In this document: piece by piece, positions 7,725 through 15,259 of the stretch
How positions within the stretch are numbered: the stretch's first letter is position 1
Layout of the letters: every line of letters starts with the position of its first letter
Origin: Mastigamoeba balamuthi
Taxonomy: Eukaryota > Evosea > Mastigamoebida > Mastigamoebidae
DNA: 35,624 bases
Assembly: GCA_902651635.1 (NCBI GenBank)
Contig: CACRSC010000005.1
Location: forward strand, 158,902-194,525
Direction: 5' to 3'
Made by a program: the position numbers and the translations under genes
The notes under the pieces: generated by a model
What the model saw: the letters and a program-made list of their open reading frames with translations, nothing else
Database searches by the model: none
What the model was told of the DNA's origin: nothing

Positions 7725-7732
7725 ATAAATTC

Positions 7733-8566
7733 ATGATTTCCCATTTACTCAAAAATAAAAAGAAAATCAAGGAATTGTATTACAAGCCAAAAAAAGAAAT
7801 AGATTATCCGACAATAAATGTCCCAGAGGAGGGCTGGCTCCATGAAATCGATATTTTAGATTTGCCCTCGGATAATGGCTTCCGATATGCTCTCAATGTT
7901 GTTGATGTTTATAATTCTGCCTGTGATGGGATAGCACTAAAAACAAAAAATATGGAAAATTTATGTCATGCACTTTTCCACATGTATGATAATTCGCGGA
8001 CTTTAATTCATCCAAAATGTATCCAAGGAGACCAAGCATTTAACAATAAGCATTTCATCAATTGGTGCAAGGAAAATAAAATTAATTATCGGTTCACAAT
8101 GACTAACAGACACAGGCAAAACGCACATGTCGAATCAATGAATAGAACTCTTGGACGTTGGGTTTTTCAGATTCAAAATGATAAGGAAATAGACACAGGA
8201 AAAATAAACACTGAGTGGAAAAAGATTTATCCAGAATTAATTAAAATTCTAAATGAAAAACATAAAAATAAAGTGATTAAGAAGCCATCTGAAGACATTA
8301 TTTTAAATAGAAATAATAATGTTATAATTGCTCCAAAAACAAAAATTCGCCTGATGATACCTAAGGACGAAGCCCAAGATATCCACGGAAAAAAACTTTA
8401 TGGAAATATTCGAGAAGCAGATATCAAATGGTTTAACAAACCGCTTTATGAGGTCGTGGCACCATTATTTGAACCAAATAATCCTCCTCTCTATCAAATT
8501 AAAAATTTAGATACGAATAAAATTGTCCCTGCATTGTATACAAGAGAACAACTACAAGTGATTTAA
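7733..8566 (+). CDS. INT: RVE-type (retroviral-like) DDE integrase (277 aa)
   Basis: The catalytic triad of the RVE integrase core is visible: D40 in WLHEIDILDLP, D100 in IQGDQAFNN and E134 in NAHVESMNRT, with 33 residues between the second Asp and the Glu. A C-terminal beta-rich part (PPLYQIKNLDTNKIVPALYT and on) resembles the small end domain of polinton and Mavirus integrases. The N-terminal zinc-binding HHCC domain is absent; only about 34 residues precede the core. In Mavirus and Polintons this enzyme inserts the element into host DNA, matching the presence of this element in a cellular contig. The frame is open upstream to 7445, but that part is antisense to the polymerase and lies before the promoter motif. 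Confidence 0.9.
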   Translation: MISHLLKNKKKIKELYYKPKKEIDYPTINVPEEGWLHEIDILDLPSDNGFRYALNVVDVYNSACDGIALKTKNMENLCHALFHMYDNSRTLIHPKCIQGDQAFNNKHFINWCKENKINYRFTMTNRHRQNAHVESMNRTLGRWVFQIQNDKEIDTGKINTEWKKIYPELIKILNEKHKNKVIKKPSEDIILNRNNNVIIAPKTKIRLMIPKDEAQDIHGKKLYGNIREADIKWFNKPLYEVVAPLFEPNNPPLYQIKNLDTNKIVPALYTREQLQVI

Positions 8567-10140
8567 TCGAAAAGTTCTTCAAATATTTTTTCGTATTTAT
8601 TTGATTTTTTTATATTCAGGTCCTTTATTACTTCTGGTGGTGACCTTTTCTTTTGGTATTCTTCCTCAGTTTTAATTATCTGTTTGGCCTCCTCACTTAT
8701 TTGCATCATTCTAAGTTTGCTCATTAACTTTTTGCATAGTTCTTTATCAGAAAGAATTTTCTTCATAATATTTTCTTCGGTTTCAAGGTTGTCAATTTCT
8801 ACTTCTTCAAATTCATCTGTATTATGGATTAGGTTTCTTTCTTTAAAGAAATTGTATAGTTCTTCATAGTTCATGTTCATCCATTTAATATTGTGGTTCC
8901 CATCTTTTGTTTTAATCCCGAATTCTTGAAGCGTTTTCGATGTGTTAATCTTTGAGGTTAGTCTGTTCCCTGTTACTTCACACCATGAGCCATAATGCTC
9001 GTAAAATTCTGAAAATTTATTAGTCAGGTTTCTCTTCTTTAGCAGGAATGCTTCTTTAATGTATTGAACCACAGAGGGCAGATTATCACATATTAAATCT
9101 GTCTTGCTCTGTGTTATTGGTATTTGTCTTGGGTCAAAATCTTTATTAATATTCTCGTGGCAATAATTGAAAAATGCATGTGGAACATCTTTATTATAGC
9201 AAGTGTAATCAACCAGTTTATCGAAATATTTCATATTGCCTTTCTTCTCATTTGATACATCGAGAATGGCATATCGTCTGTCATCGTTATCAACTTTGAT
9301 TGCGTTATTGTTAGTGCAGAAAATGAAATTGAGATAATTTTCAACAACGAAATTTTTTTCATTCTTCTCCAGACGAGTGAAACTGTCTCCTGTGATTAAT
9401 TGTTTTAGTTTATTCGAGTAAGTAATCCACTGCGATGTAGTAGCACATGGTAACTCCTCCATAACGAACAGAACTTTACCAACGAGGAGACTGTTCCACT
9501 CTGTGAGGATTTTCGCATCTTCAGAACGATATGAAATTTTGGGTAAAACTTTATCGCAGAGGAAGTCGGTAATAATGCTCTTCCCGACCCCTTGTTGTGC
9601 TTTGATGTATAAAGCAGTTTTGTTGTGTTTCAGGCATACCATATTGCATATCCAATCATGCACATATTTAAATAATTCATTGTTATTGGAGCAAAGGACA
9701 GATTTAATGTGGGACCAAATGCAGTCAACTCCATCTCGAACAGTTTTATCAAATGACTCGTATTTCTTTGTTAAATCAAAGTCGGGCTTCTGGAAGAGGT
9801 TGATGTATTGCACACCATCTTTCATATAGAATTCAGGTTCATTGACATTCACAGAAAGATATAGTGTCATTGACTTTTTGGTCCAGAGTTTTTGTAGAGA
9901 AATTTTATTTTGATTGTCATCATCTGCTACAGCGACCAAGTTAGGCATATGGTGAGCAATCTCTCCATATTGGATAAACTGGTATTTCTTCATTGCAACA
10001 TTATTGAATACGACACAGATTGGGTCCAGACATCTATAATAATATTGACACACATATTTAATTGCTGTTGTTGGTTCATTTCTCCAAAGATTCTCGCATT
10101 GAATAATTGAAAATGGGGTTGTTGGTTTCTGGAAAGCCAT
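8563..10140 (-). CDS. HEL: Superfamily 3 helicase (D5-like, 525 aa)
   Basis: The SF3 motifs are in order: Walker A AQQGVGKSI (181-189), Walker B VLFVMEELP (223-231), motif C NFIFCTNNN (271-279) and a basic sensor/arginine-finger motif VDNDDRRYAI (283-292). This is the helicase type that opens replication origins in virophages, polinton-like and large DNA viruses. The N-terminal 170 residues may hold a divergent primase-like domain, but I see no clear AEP motif. The C-terminal 150 residues are charged and helical. The stop overlaps the convergent integrase stop by four bases. Confidence 0.88.
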   Translation of the reverse strand: MAFQKPTTPFSIIQCENLWRNEPTTAIKYVCQYYYRCLDPICVVFNNVAMKKYQFIQYGEIAHHMPNLVAVADDDNQNKISLQKLWTKKSMTLYLSVNVNEPEFYMKDGVQYINLFQKPDFDLTKKYESFDKTVRDGVDCIWSHIKSVLCSNNNELFKYVHDWICNMVCLKHNKTALYIKAQQGVGKSIITDFLCDKVLPKISYRSEDAKILTEWNSLLVGKVLFVMEELPCATTSQWITYSNKLKQLITGDSFTRLEKNEKNFVVENYLNFIFCTNNNAIKVDNDDRRYAILDVSNEKKGNMKYFDKLVDYTCYNKDVPHAFFNYCHENINKDFDPRQIPITQSKTDLICDNLPSVVQYIKEAFLLKKRNLTNKFSEFYEHYGSWCEVTGNRLTSKINTSKTLQEFGIKTKDGNHNIKWMNMNYEELYNFFKERNLIHNTDEFEEVEIDNLETEENIMKKILSDKELCKKLMSKLRMMQISEEAKQIIKTEEEYQKKRSPPEVIKDLNIKKSNKYEKIFEELFD

Positions 10141-10166
10141 TATAATAATAATATGATATATAATTA

Positions 10167-10177
10167 TTTCTTTATAT
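10167..10177 (+). promoter_or_regulatory. Promoter-like motif TTTCTTTATAT
   Basis: Exact copy of the recurring 11-mer, 41 bases before the ATG of the 71-aa gene at 10219. It lies in the divergent spacer shared with the helicase. Confidence 0.4.
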
Positions 10178-10218
10178 CATTTTAGAAAAATTATTATATT
10201 ATTTAATATTAATAACAA

Positions 10219-10434
10219 ATGCGGGATAAATTGCTAACCTGTCTTAATGTTTTCGATGAATATTTATATGATTATATAATTGATTTAGCAAAACCAAGAG
10301 AGCAATTTCAAGATGTTTTGAGAGAGTTGGCCGAATTGGTCTTATTGAAAGAAAATAAAAGTAAGAGAAGGTTGCATTTTGATAATAATTTGAATGTCAC
10401 TTATATAAATGAGTGGCGCTCATTCTCATTTTAA
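10219..10434 (+). CDS. Small hypothetical protein (71 aa)
   Basis: Complete ATG-to-TAA frame after a TTTCTTTATAT motif. The N-terminal VFDEYLYDYIIDLAK segment faintly recalls the N-terminal motif of the genes at 12175 and 18799. A helical centre (EQFQDVLRELAELVLLKE) is followed by a basic stretch. No known family recognised. Its stop codon lies inside a bidirectional hairpin. Confidence 0.5.
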   Translation: MRDKLLTCLNVFDEYLYDYIIDLAKPREQFQDVLRELAELVLLKENKSKRRLHFDNNLNVTYINEWRSFSF

Positions 10435-10460
10435 AAATATTTGGGATAAAATATTTTTAA
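10431..10460. terminator. Bidirectional hairpin containing both stop codons
   Basis: A perfect 12-bp inverted repeat (TTAAAAATATTT with AAATATTTTTAA, 6-base loop GGGATA). The TAA of the plus-strand gene and the TAA of the opposing minus-strand gene each sit in one arm, so one structure could end both transcripts. Confidence 0.5.
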
Positions 10461-10639
10461 TCAAATGTTAATAAAAATGTCGGAGCGAGTCTGGGGAGTT
10501 GTGGTTGTTTTGGAGACTTTGGAGGTTTTGGTTCATCATTTTTCATTTGTTTTCTTTGCTGATATCTGATTTTATTCTTTGCAGAAATTTCCTCCCTATG
10601 CTTGTAATAATATGCGAGACATCTTTCTGTATTTTTCAT
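10457..10639 (-). CDS. Small basic protein with KHREEI-type motif (60 aa)
   Basis: The N-terminal half (YYYKHREEISAKNKIRYQQR) matches a short basic helical pattern I recall beside zinc-ribbon or HNH domains in large DNA viruses. The second half is a Pro/Lys linker (EPKPPKSPKQPQLPR) and a short hydrophobic end. It may be a remnant or a free-standing DNA-binding piece. It lies downstream of the degenerate HNH-like gene on the same strand. Confidence 0.45.
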   Translation of the reverse strand: MKNTERCLAYYYKHREEISAKNKIRYQQRKQMKNDEPKPPKSPKQPQLPRLAPTFLLTFD

Positions 10640-10651
10640 ATTACTATGATT

Positions 10652-11002
10652 TTATATTTTATATTTCTTGGATAAACGAAGGAATGTTTTGATATCATCT
10701 TGTGTCACCTCTCGGGGAATATTGTCTTTTATCATTATTGGTTTGAAATTATAAAACTGCATCCTTTCGTAGACTTCCTCAACAGAAGGATTATGATAAA
10801 AATATGGAATGATATTGCAAAGACACCAAACTCTGCCATAATTGGCCCAATTCATTTCTGGTGAGAACTGTGATTCAATGAAAGAGGTAAACTCTTCGGA
10901 ATTGCAGTTAAAATATTGCAATTTGAAATGTGTCTTATGTGACATTGCAATTTGCAGTCGAGTCTGGATGTTTTGATAAAAGTCGAGTTCAATTTTATTC
11001 AT
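10652..11002 (-). CDS. Degenerate HNH-like protein, catalytic residues lost (116 aa)
   Basis: The layout follows the small HNH proteins of large DNA viruses: a helical start (NIQTRLQIAM), then FIESQFSPEMNWANYGRVW, then the position where WxxDHIIP is expected, then FYNFKPIMIKDNI, which matches the usual Asn-Leu-Pro-Leu...Asn segment. Where Asp-His should stand the sequence is WCLCNIIP, so both catalytic residues are replaced (by Cys and Asn). I infer a fold kept for DNA binding or regulation, or a decaying endonuclease. The frame is otherwise intact. Confidence 0.6.
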   Translation of the reverse strand: MNKIELDFYQNIQTRLQIAMSHKTHFKLQYFNCNSEEFTSFIESQFSPEMNWANYGRVWCLCNIIPYFYHNPSVEEVYERMQFYNFKPIMIKDNIPREVTQDDIKTFLRLSKKYKI

Positions 11003-11026
11003 TTGAAATAATAAATAAATTTATCT

Positions 11027-11704
11027 TTAAATGTATTTGAAAATCCATTTCTTGCCATCTTTTGAGGAACAGGTGTTAGTTATTCCTTCACAGACGTTTT
11101 GAATTGATACATTATTGCAGGTTGTTTGTCTTTCTGCATCCTTCAGTGATTTGAATTCGAAAAAATCATCTGCATCAATTGGTTTGCCTTGGCATGGTCT
11201 CATTCTTTGTTTTATGGATTTGCCCTTATTCTGTTTTCCATTTAATGTTGATTTTTTCGAATTTTCGGATTTAGTTACAAGTTCAAGGTTATTTATTCTA
11301 TTGTCATTTTTTATTTCATTCATGTGATTGATAACAAGTGAATCATCTTCAATTATGCCATTATAAGTTTCCCAAATGAAACGATGAACCAACATATTTA
11401 TTTGTTTATTATCATGATGTATACTTAATTTTATATACCCATTTTGCATTACAACTCCGATGAGTTTCTTAGTTTTATTATTAACCACATTACCATTTGC
11501 ATTTGCATAATAATTTGTATATATCGGATGTTGTTTCCAAGTATCATCGAGGTCATATTTGAATTTCTTCTTATTTTCATTAAATTTAGCTCGGTAATCA
11601 AAGCATTTCTGACAAACTTTCGAGCGAGATTTGTTTTTATTTTGAGGATATTCACTGGCTTCTTTGTTTACTTTGCAACGAGCACATTTGAAAACCTCTG
11701 ACAT
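11027..11704 (-). CDS. HNH homing-type endonuclease with N-terminal zinc ribbon (225 aa)
   Basis: Residues 7-36 carry two CxxC pairs (CARC and CQKC). A NUMOD4/HNH_3-type core follows: NGNVVNNKTKKLIGVVMQNGYI, then MLVHRFIWETYNG and INHMNEIKNDNRINNLELVT, with the HNH histidines and asparagines in place. The last 50 residues (FKSLKDAERQTTCNNVSIQNVC and on) resemble a NUMOD1-type helix-turn-helix DNA-binding tail. Such free-standing homing endonucleases are common in large viruses and their satellites. Unlike the neighbour at 10652, the catalytic motif looks intact. The zinc-ribbon half is similar in layout to the protein at 12766. Confidence 0.8.
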   Translation of the reverse strand: MSEVFKCARCKVNKEASEYPQNKNKSRSKVCQKCFDYRAKFNENKKKFKYDLDDTWKQHPIYTNYYANANGNVVNNKTKKLIGVVMQNGYIKLSIHHDNKQINMLVHRFIWETYNGIIEDDSLVINHMNEIKNDNRINNLELVTKSENSKKSTLNGKQNKGKSIKQRMRPCQGKPIDADDFFEFKSLKDAERQTTCNNVSIQNVCEGITNTCSSKDGKKWIFKYI

Positions 11705-11757
11705 TTTCTGATATACAATGTATATTGAAAATAATGTTTGATTTTAAACGCACCTGC

Positions 11758-12045
11758 CTAATTGGAGACAAGCCGAATCAGGCGAGCAGTAAGAAATAAA
11801 TTGAACAATTGCCTGCGAAACTCTCTCTTCCTCATCATCAAATAATGGTTAGTATCAATGAAGTTAAGTTGATTTCTCATAATCGGGTTTTCCAAATTCC
11901 AGCAATAGCAATAATTAGGTTCATCATTCACATAGCGCCCTAAGGAAATATATTCGAAAAAACGAATTATATTTATTTGTTTGTTGTAATGCTGGGCTTT
12001 GAAAATCGATTCGTCTATTATGGGATTGTTAGTTATATTCTGCAT
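11758..12045 (-). CDS. Small hypothetical protein (95 aa)
   Basis: The ATG at 12045 (MQNITNNP) is chosen because the longer frame runs back into the 102-bp repeat. The protein is rich in aromatic and Arg residues and ends in a hydrophobic-basic helix (QLFNLFLTARLIRLVSN). No family recognised. It is divergent from the gene at 12175, with one 102-bp repeat filling the spacer. Confidence 0.5.
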   Translation of the reverse strand: MQNITNNPIIDESIFKAQHYNKQINIIRFFEYISLGRYVNDEPNYCYCWNLENPIMRNQLNFIDTNHYLMMRKREFRRQLFNLFLTARLIRLVSN

Positions 12046-12059
12046 TATAATATAATAAT

Positions 12060-12161
12060 GGTAAAAATAAAATAGAAGAAATAGAAAATAACCCAATACA
12101 ATTATTTAATAAATTAATACTAAACCTTATGATTTTAAAAATATTCTTTTTTATTTTTACC
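12060..12161. repeat. 102-bp repeat with 18-bp terminal inverted repeats, copy 1
   Basis: Begins GGTAAAAATAAAATAGAA and ends TTCTTTTTTATTTTTACC, near-perfect inverted copies of each other (one mismatch). Copies 2 (12640) and 3 (13474) are also exactly 102 bp with the same ends. Copy 1 fills most of the spacer between two divergent genes, and its symmetry extends outward into TATAATAAT on both sides. It may be a MITE-like insertion or a duplicated bidirectional promoter. Confidence 0.8.
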
Positions 12162-12174
12162 AATTATTATAATA

Positions 12175-12672
12175 ATGGAGCAAATATTCAATGAATATAT
12201 CTGTAACGAAATTTATTATAAAATCCACCACATTAGAATGTCAAAACTAAACGAGGAATATTACAGCAAAAAATATTTATTCAGTATTGTCCACTCACTG
12301 AGGACTGCAAAATGGGCCCAACTATTCCGGATACCAAATATGATGACAGGAGATTATGATTACAGGACAACTTGGCGTTTTAATATTGTCATATCACATT
12401 TGCAATTAATCTTTATTGAAAAACAAAAAATTGAATTACTCAGAGAAGCAGAAGAAAATGCTAAGAGAATATGCGAATTGAATGCAAGAAAGCAAGCACA
12501 GCGAATAGAAGCACTAGAGAAAAGAAGGGAAGCCCATGAGGAACGATTAATAACGCATGGTAATTCTCTTAGGGATTTGAGAAGAAAGTATAATGAATAT
12601 TCAGAACTACTTGAACTTAGGAGAAAATATATTATCGATGTTAAAAATAAAATAGAAGAAATTAAATATTAG
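12175..12672 (+). CDS. Coiled-coil protein in a repeat-flanked cassette (165 aa)
   Basis: The N-terminus is MEQIFNEYICNEIYYKI, resembling the starts of the genes at 18754 and 19212 (minus strand). Residues 80-165 form a long charged coiled coil (EEN..KRICELNARKQAQRIEALEKRREA and on). The last codons lie inside copy 2 of the 102-bp repeat, whose left end encodes the closing VKNKIEEIKY. The gene therefore sits exactly between two direct copies of the repeat. Function unknown. Confidence 0.6.
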   Translation: MEQIFNEYICNEIYYKIHHIRMSKLNEEYYSKKYLFSIVHSLRTAKWAQLFRIPNMMTGDYDYRTTWRFNIVISHLQLIFIEKQKIELLREAEENAKRICELNARKQAQRIEALEKRREAHEERLITHGNSLRDLRRKYNEYSELLELRRKYIIDVKNKIEEIKY

Positions 12673-12741
12673 TCAATAAAAATATTTAATAAAATAATAC
12701 TAAAACAAATTAAATTAAAATTATTCTTTTTTATTTTTACC
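12640..12741. repeat. 102-bp repeat, copy 2
   Basis: Starts GTTAAAAATAAAATAGAA and ends TTCTTTTTTATTTTTACC. It aligns to copy 1 without gaps along its whole length, at roughly 80% identity by eye and in the same orientation. Its left end is part of the preceding plus-strand gene; on the minus strand its right end would encode the tail of the zinc-ribbon gene if that gene's TGA were read through. Confidence 0.8.
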
Positions 12742-12765
12742 ATTATGTTTAGATAAGCAAATAAT

Positions 12766-13434
12766 TCAATAATTTGAAACAGAACCATTCTTCTTCATTT
12801 TGAATTCACTTATTAATTTTTCTTTCTTGCATCGTGAGCATTTATGATATTCTTCATTAATAGCGGGTGATAGTTTCTCAAGTTCACTATTAACCTTTTT
12901 GTATTTTTCTGCTAACTCATCATATTTATCATCATCCTTTGACATTTTGCTAAGTTTATTTGACAGATTCTTTTTGGTTATTTTCAGGTCCTCTACTGTC
13001 CTTATTTTCTTGAATTTGGCTGAACAATCACGACACATATCATTTATTTCACCATTTTTCCTAACTTTAAAATTAGTTGTCATTTCTCCACACTTACTGC
13101 ATTTCTTTTCCTTCTTCTCATTTTGCTTTAATACTTTTTCTTTGGCAGAATAAAATTTTGCTTTTAATACATCTATCTGTGCAGTCAGTTGTGCAATTTT
13201 AGGTTCATTATTCTTTCTCTGATACTCTGCAAGCCATTTCGAATAATATTCAATTTTCTTCTTGAGGCCATAAGCATAATAATATGTTGGGTGTTCATCT
13301 AAATCAATTTTACTGTTCTTTTGTTTCTTGGCTAGACAGACCTTGCAGAGTTTGCTCCGCTTTCCATTTTTCATTAATTTGAACATATTTTCTTCGTAAT
13401 CCTTTTCGCACATACTGCAGGTTTCCATCTCCAT
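12766..13434 (-). CDS. Triple zinc-ribbon coiled-coil protein, third ribbon cut by TGA (222 aa)
   Basis: Three CxxC-based zinc modules are spaced along the protein: CSMC...CKVC near the N-terminus, CSKC...CRDC in the middle (after residue 110), and CSRC near residue 200. Coiled-coil linkers separate them. The third module should end in a second CxxC, but the frame stops at TGA (12766-12768) exactly where the first Cys is expected. The next in-frame codons read Ile-Ile-Cys and continue to a TAA at 12721. A single-base change from TGT or TGC would explain this. The product is probably a DNA- or RNA-binding protein related in layout to the zinc ribbon of the HNH gene at 11027. Confidence 0.6.
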   Translation of the reverse strand: MEMETCSMCEKDYEENMFKLMKNGKRSKLCKVCLAKKQKNSKIDLDEHPTYYYAYGLKKKIEYYSKWLAEYQRKNNEPKIAQLTAQIDVLKAKFYSAKEKVLKQNEKKEKKCSKCGEMTTNFKVRKNGEINDMCRDCSAKFKKIRTVEDLKITKKNLSNKLSKMSKDDDKYDELAEKYKKVNSELEKLSPAINEEYHKCSRCKKEKLISEFKMKKNGSVSNY

Positions 13435-13459
13435 TATTAATAATATTCTATAGTTATCA

Positions 13460-13470
13460 TTTCTTTATAT
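13460..13470 (+). promoter_or_regulatory. Promoter-like motif TTTCTTTATAT upstream of the fibre gene
   Basis: Exact copy of the recurring 11-mer. It is 151 bases from the fibre ATG; without the 102-bp repeat between them the distance would be 49 bases, close to the 41 bases seen at 10167. This fits insertion of the repeat between promoter and gene. Confidence 0.4.
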
Positions 13471-13473
13471 TAT

Positions 13474-13575
13474 GTTAAAAATAAAAAAGAAGAAATTTAA
13501 AAAAGGACATTTACATATTTTATTACTTTATTATGATACCTTATTAATTTCTATTTCTTCTTTTTTATTTTTACC
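13474..13575. repeat. 102-bp repeat, copy 3
   Basis: Starts GTTAAAAATAAAAAAGAA and ends TTCTTTTTTATTTTTACC. It has the same length and termini as copies 1 and 2 but a more diverged middle. It lies between the divergent zinc-ribbon and fibre genes, and its inverted ends extend to about 24-28 bp. Confidence 0.8.
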
Positions 13576-13621
13576 ATTACTCTAAAATAATATTATTAAT
13601 TATCTCTATTATAATTATACG

Positions 13622-15259
13622 ATGTCAAATATCATAATACCTGATGATGACTGTCTGTGGAATGACATAAATAATTCTACAACAGCAGGAGGATGGAACC
13701 CAAAGGTTACAGAACCTCTGGAGTATGATTCGAATGAAAACATATTATATCTTGACCAAATTTCAACAATATCAAATGATGCTTCACTAACATTAAATTC
13801 TGATTCGGTCCTATCTACACAGAAAGCGATAAAATCATATGTAGACGGGAGAATATCAGCGAATATAGTTTGGGTGAATCCTGTAATTAATTTTTGGGAT
13901 GCATCTTCAGCACTTCCAACTAATCCAACAGCAGGGGACAGGTATATTTGCTCTGTTGCAGGGAATGGTTGGCTATTAAATAGAATTTACACATACAGCA
14001 CGACTTGGACATCAACAACCCCACAAGAAGGGACAACGTGCTTCATGATTTCAAATAATAATATTTACACTTTCACTGACGCGAACAATTGGATAATAAT
14101 AAATAATTCTTTTAATAATAATGCAACGACTGAGAGCACAAGCACTAACTCAGGAGCATTAATTTTGGCTGGAGGTCTTGGTGTTGGAAAAGATATTAAC
14201 GCAAGAAGAGTAATAGCAACTAATATTGAACATTCAGTTTTAGAATTTATCCCAGCCGGAACCAACACAGCAACCACTGATTGTGCTTCATATTTCCAAT
14301 CAGCAATAACAACTTATCGAAATGTCCGAATTCCTGCTGGGACATATTTATTAAATTCGACTGTTACTATCCCTGCTTATTCTTATGTCCACGGTGATGG
14401 GTGGAACACAATTTTAACGACCACTAATGCAACCCCTCATAATGTTCTACAATTTGGACATTATACAACAATAAAAGATATTAAAATAACGAATACGAGT
14501 TCAAGTTATGGAACATCCAAAGCAATTGCGACTGCTGACACTGGAGCATGTTTTCATGGTCATTTCGAAAACATATGGATAGATGGATATAAATACGGCT
14601 TCTGGCTTCGATATTCAATTTATTGTGTGTTTACTAATCTTCAAATTGTTCAGTGCAAATGTGGAATGAGATTCAGCCGAAATGATTATCCAGATGACCA
14701 AACAAATCCCCTGCCATCTGCTGGCTGGAATAGTGCAAACGGATATTTTCATAATTGTGACACTTTTAGGGAAGTAGTTTGCAGGGGAATATATCAACAA
14801 TCCATTATGGAGGTTGGGATATGGGGTGTGTTTCAAAATTGTTATTTTGACACTCTTTCATGTGAGGAAATTTATGCTGATGGTTCCACTAATACACTTC
14901 TTCCTCTAAATACTCCGGCTATTGGGTTATTTATTCAAAATGCTCGCGCATATATTGGTGGTAGTATATTTGATAAATACGGATGCTGTGACAATATTTT
15001 ATCGAATTATTACTCAGAAGTCACTCGCCAGCCAATAGTATGTGAGCAAGCAGGATTACAAATAAATTCGATTTTCACTTATGGTGATACAGGAGCAAGT
15101 CCAATCTATGAAAACAGATACAAATTTATTAATGGTTCGCTTATAAATGCTAGCAACTGTCAAGTGATGAATGACGGCACTTACCAATATAATTTGGTCG
15201 TAGATAACTCAACCGTTTTCTGGGTAATAATTTATTATTGTCTGGTGCAGTATCTGTAG
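13622..15259 (+). CDS. Fibre / receptor-binding protein, N-terminal part with beta-helix (545 aa before frameshift)
   Basis: The N-terminus holds a tail-fibre-type STQKAIKSYVDGRI motif (about 65-78). One GAL/GG repeat (NSGALILAGGLGVGKD, about residue 177) follows. From about 215 on there is a pectate-lyase-3-like right-handed beta-helix (AGTNTATTDCASYFQSAI..NVRIPAGTYLLNSTVTI). The frame ends in a short unrelated tail after 15,219. The downstream frame continues the same protein type, and restoring one T in the T run at 15216-15219 would join the two into a single protein of about 1,225 aa. Such fibres bind host surface polysaccharide or receptors in phages and algal viruses. Probably a pseudogenised or mis-sequenced single gene rather than two genes. 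Confidence 0.75.
   Translation: MSNIIIPDDDCLWNDINNSTTAGGWNPKVTEPLEYDSNENILYLDQISTISNDASLTLNSDSVLSTQKAIKSYVDGRISANIVWVNPVINFWDASSALPTNPTAGDRYICSVAGNGWLLNRIYTYSTTWTSTTPQEGTTCFMISNNNIYTFTDANNWIIINNSFNNNATTESTSTNSGALILAGGLGVGKDINARRVIATNIEHSVLEFIPAGTNTATTDCASYFQSAITTYRNVRIPAGTYLLNSTVTIPAYSYVHGDGWNTILTTTNATPHNVLQFGHYTTIKDIKITNTSSSYGTSKAIATADTGACFHGHFENIWIDGYKYGFWLRYSIYCVFTNLQIVQCKCGMRFSRNDYPDDQTNPLPSAGWNSANGYFHNCDTFREVVCRGIYQQSIMEVGIWGVFQNCYFDTLSCEEIYADGSTNTLLPLNTPAIGLFIQNARAYIGGSIFDKYGCCDNILSNYYSEVTRQPIVCEQAGLQINSIFTYGDTGASPIYENRYKFINGSLINASNCQVMNDGTYQYNLVVDNSTVFWVIIYYCLVQYL

Noticed and set aside
7445-7732. N-terminal extension of the integrase frame
   Set aside because: It is antisense to the polymerase and lies upstream of the TTTCTTTATAT motif; its residues are not integrase-like.
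12060-13575. CRISPR-like array from three regularly sized repeats
   Set aside because: Spacing is irregular and filled with genes, and the units have inverted ends; not a CRISPR.
15216-15222. Programmed -1 ribosomal frameshift in the fibre gene
   Set aside because: The site lacks a good slippery heptamer (the P-site codon would not re-pair) and no strong downstream structure is obvious; an indel in the T run is simpler.
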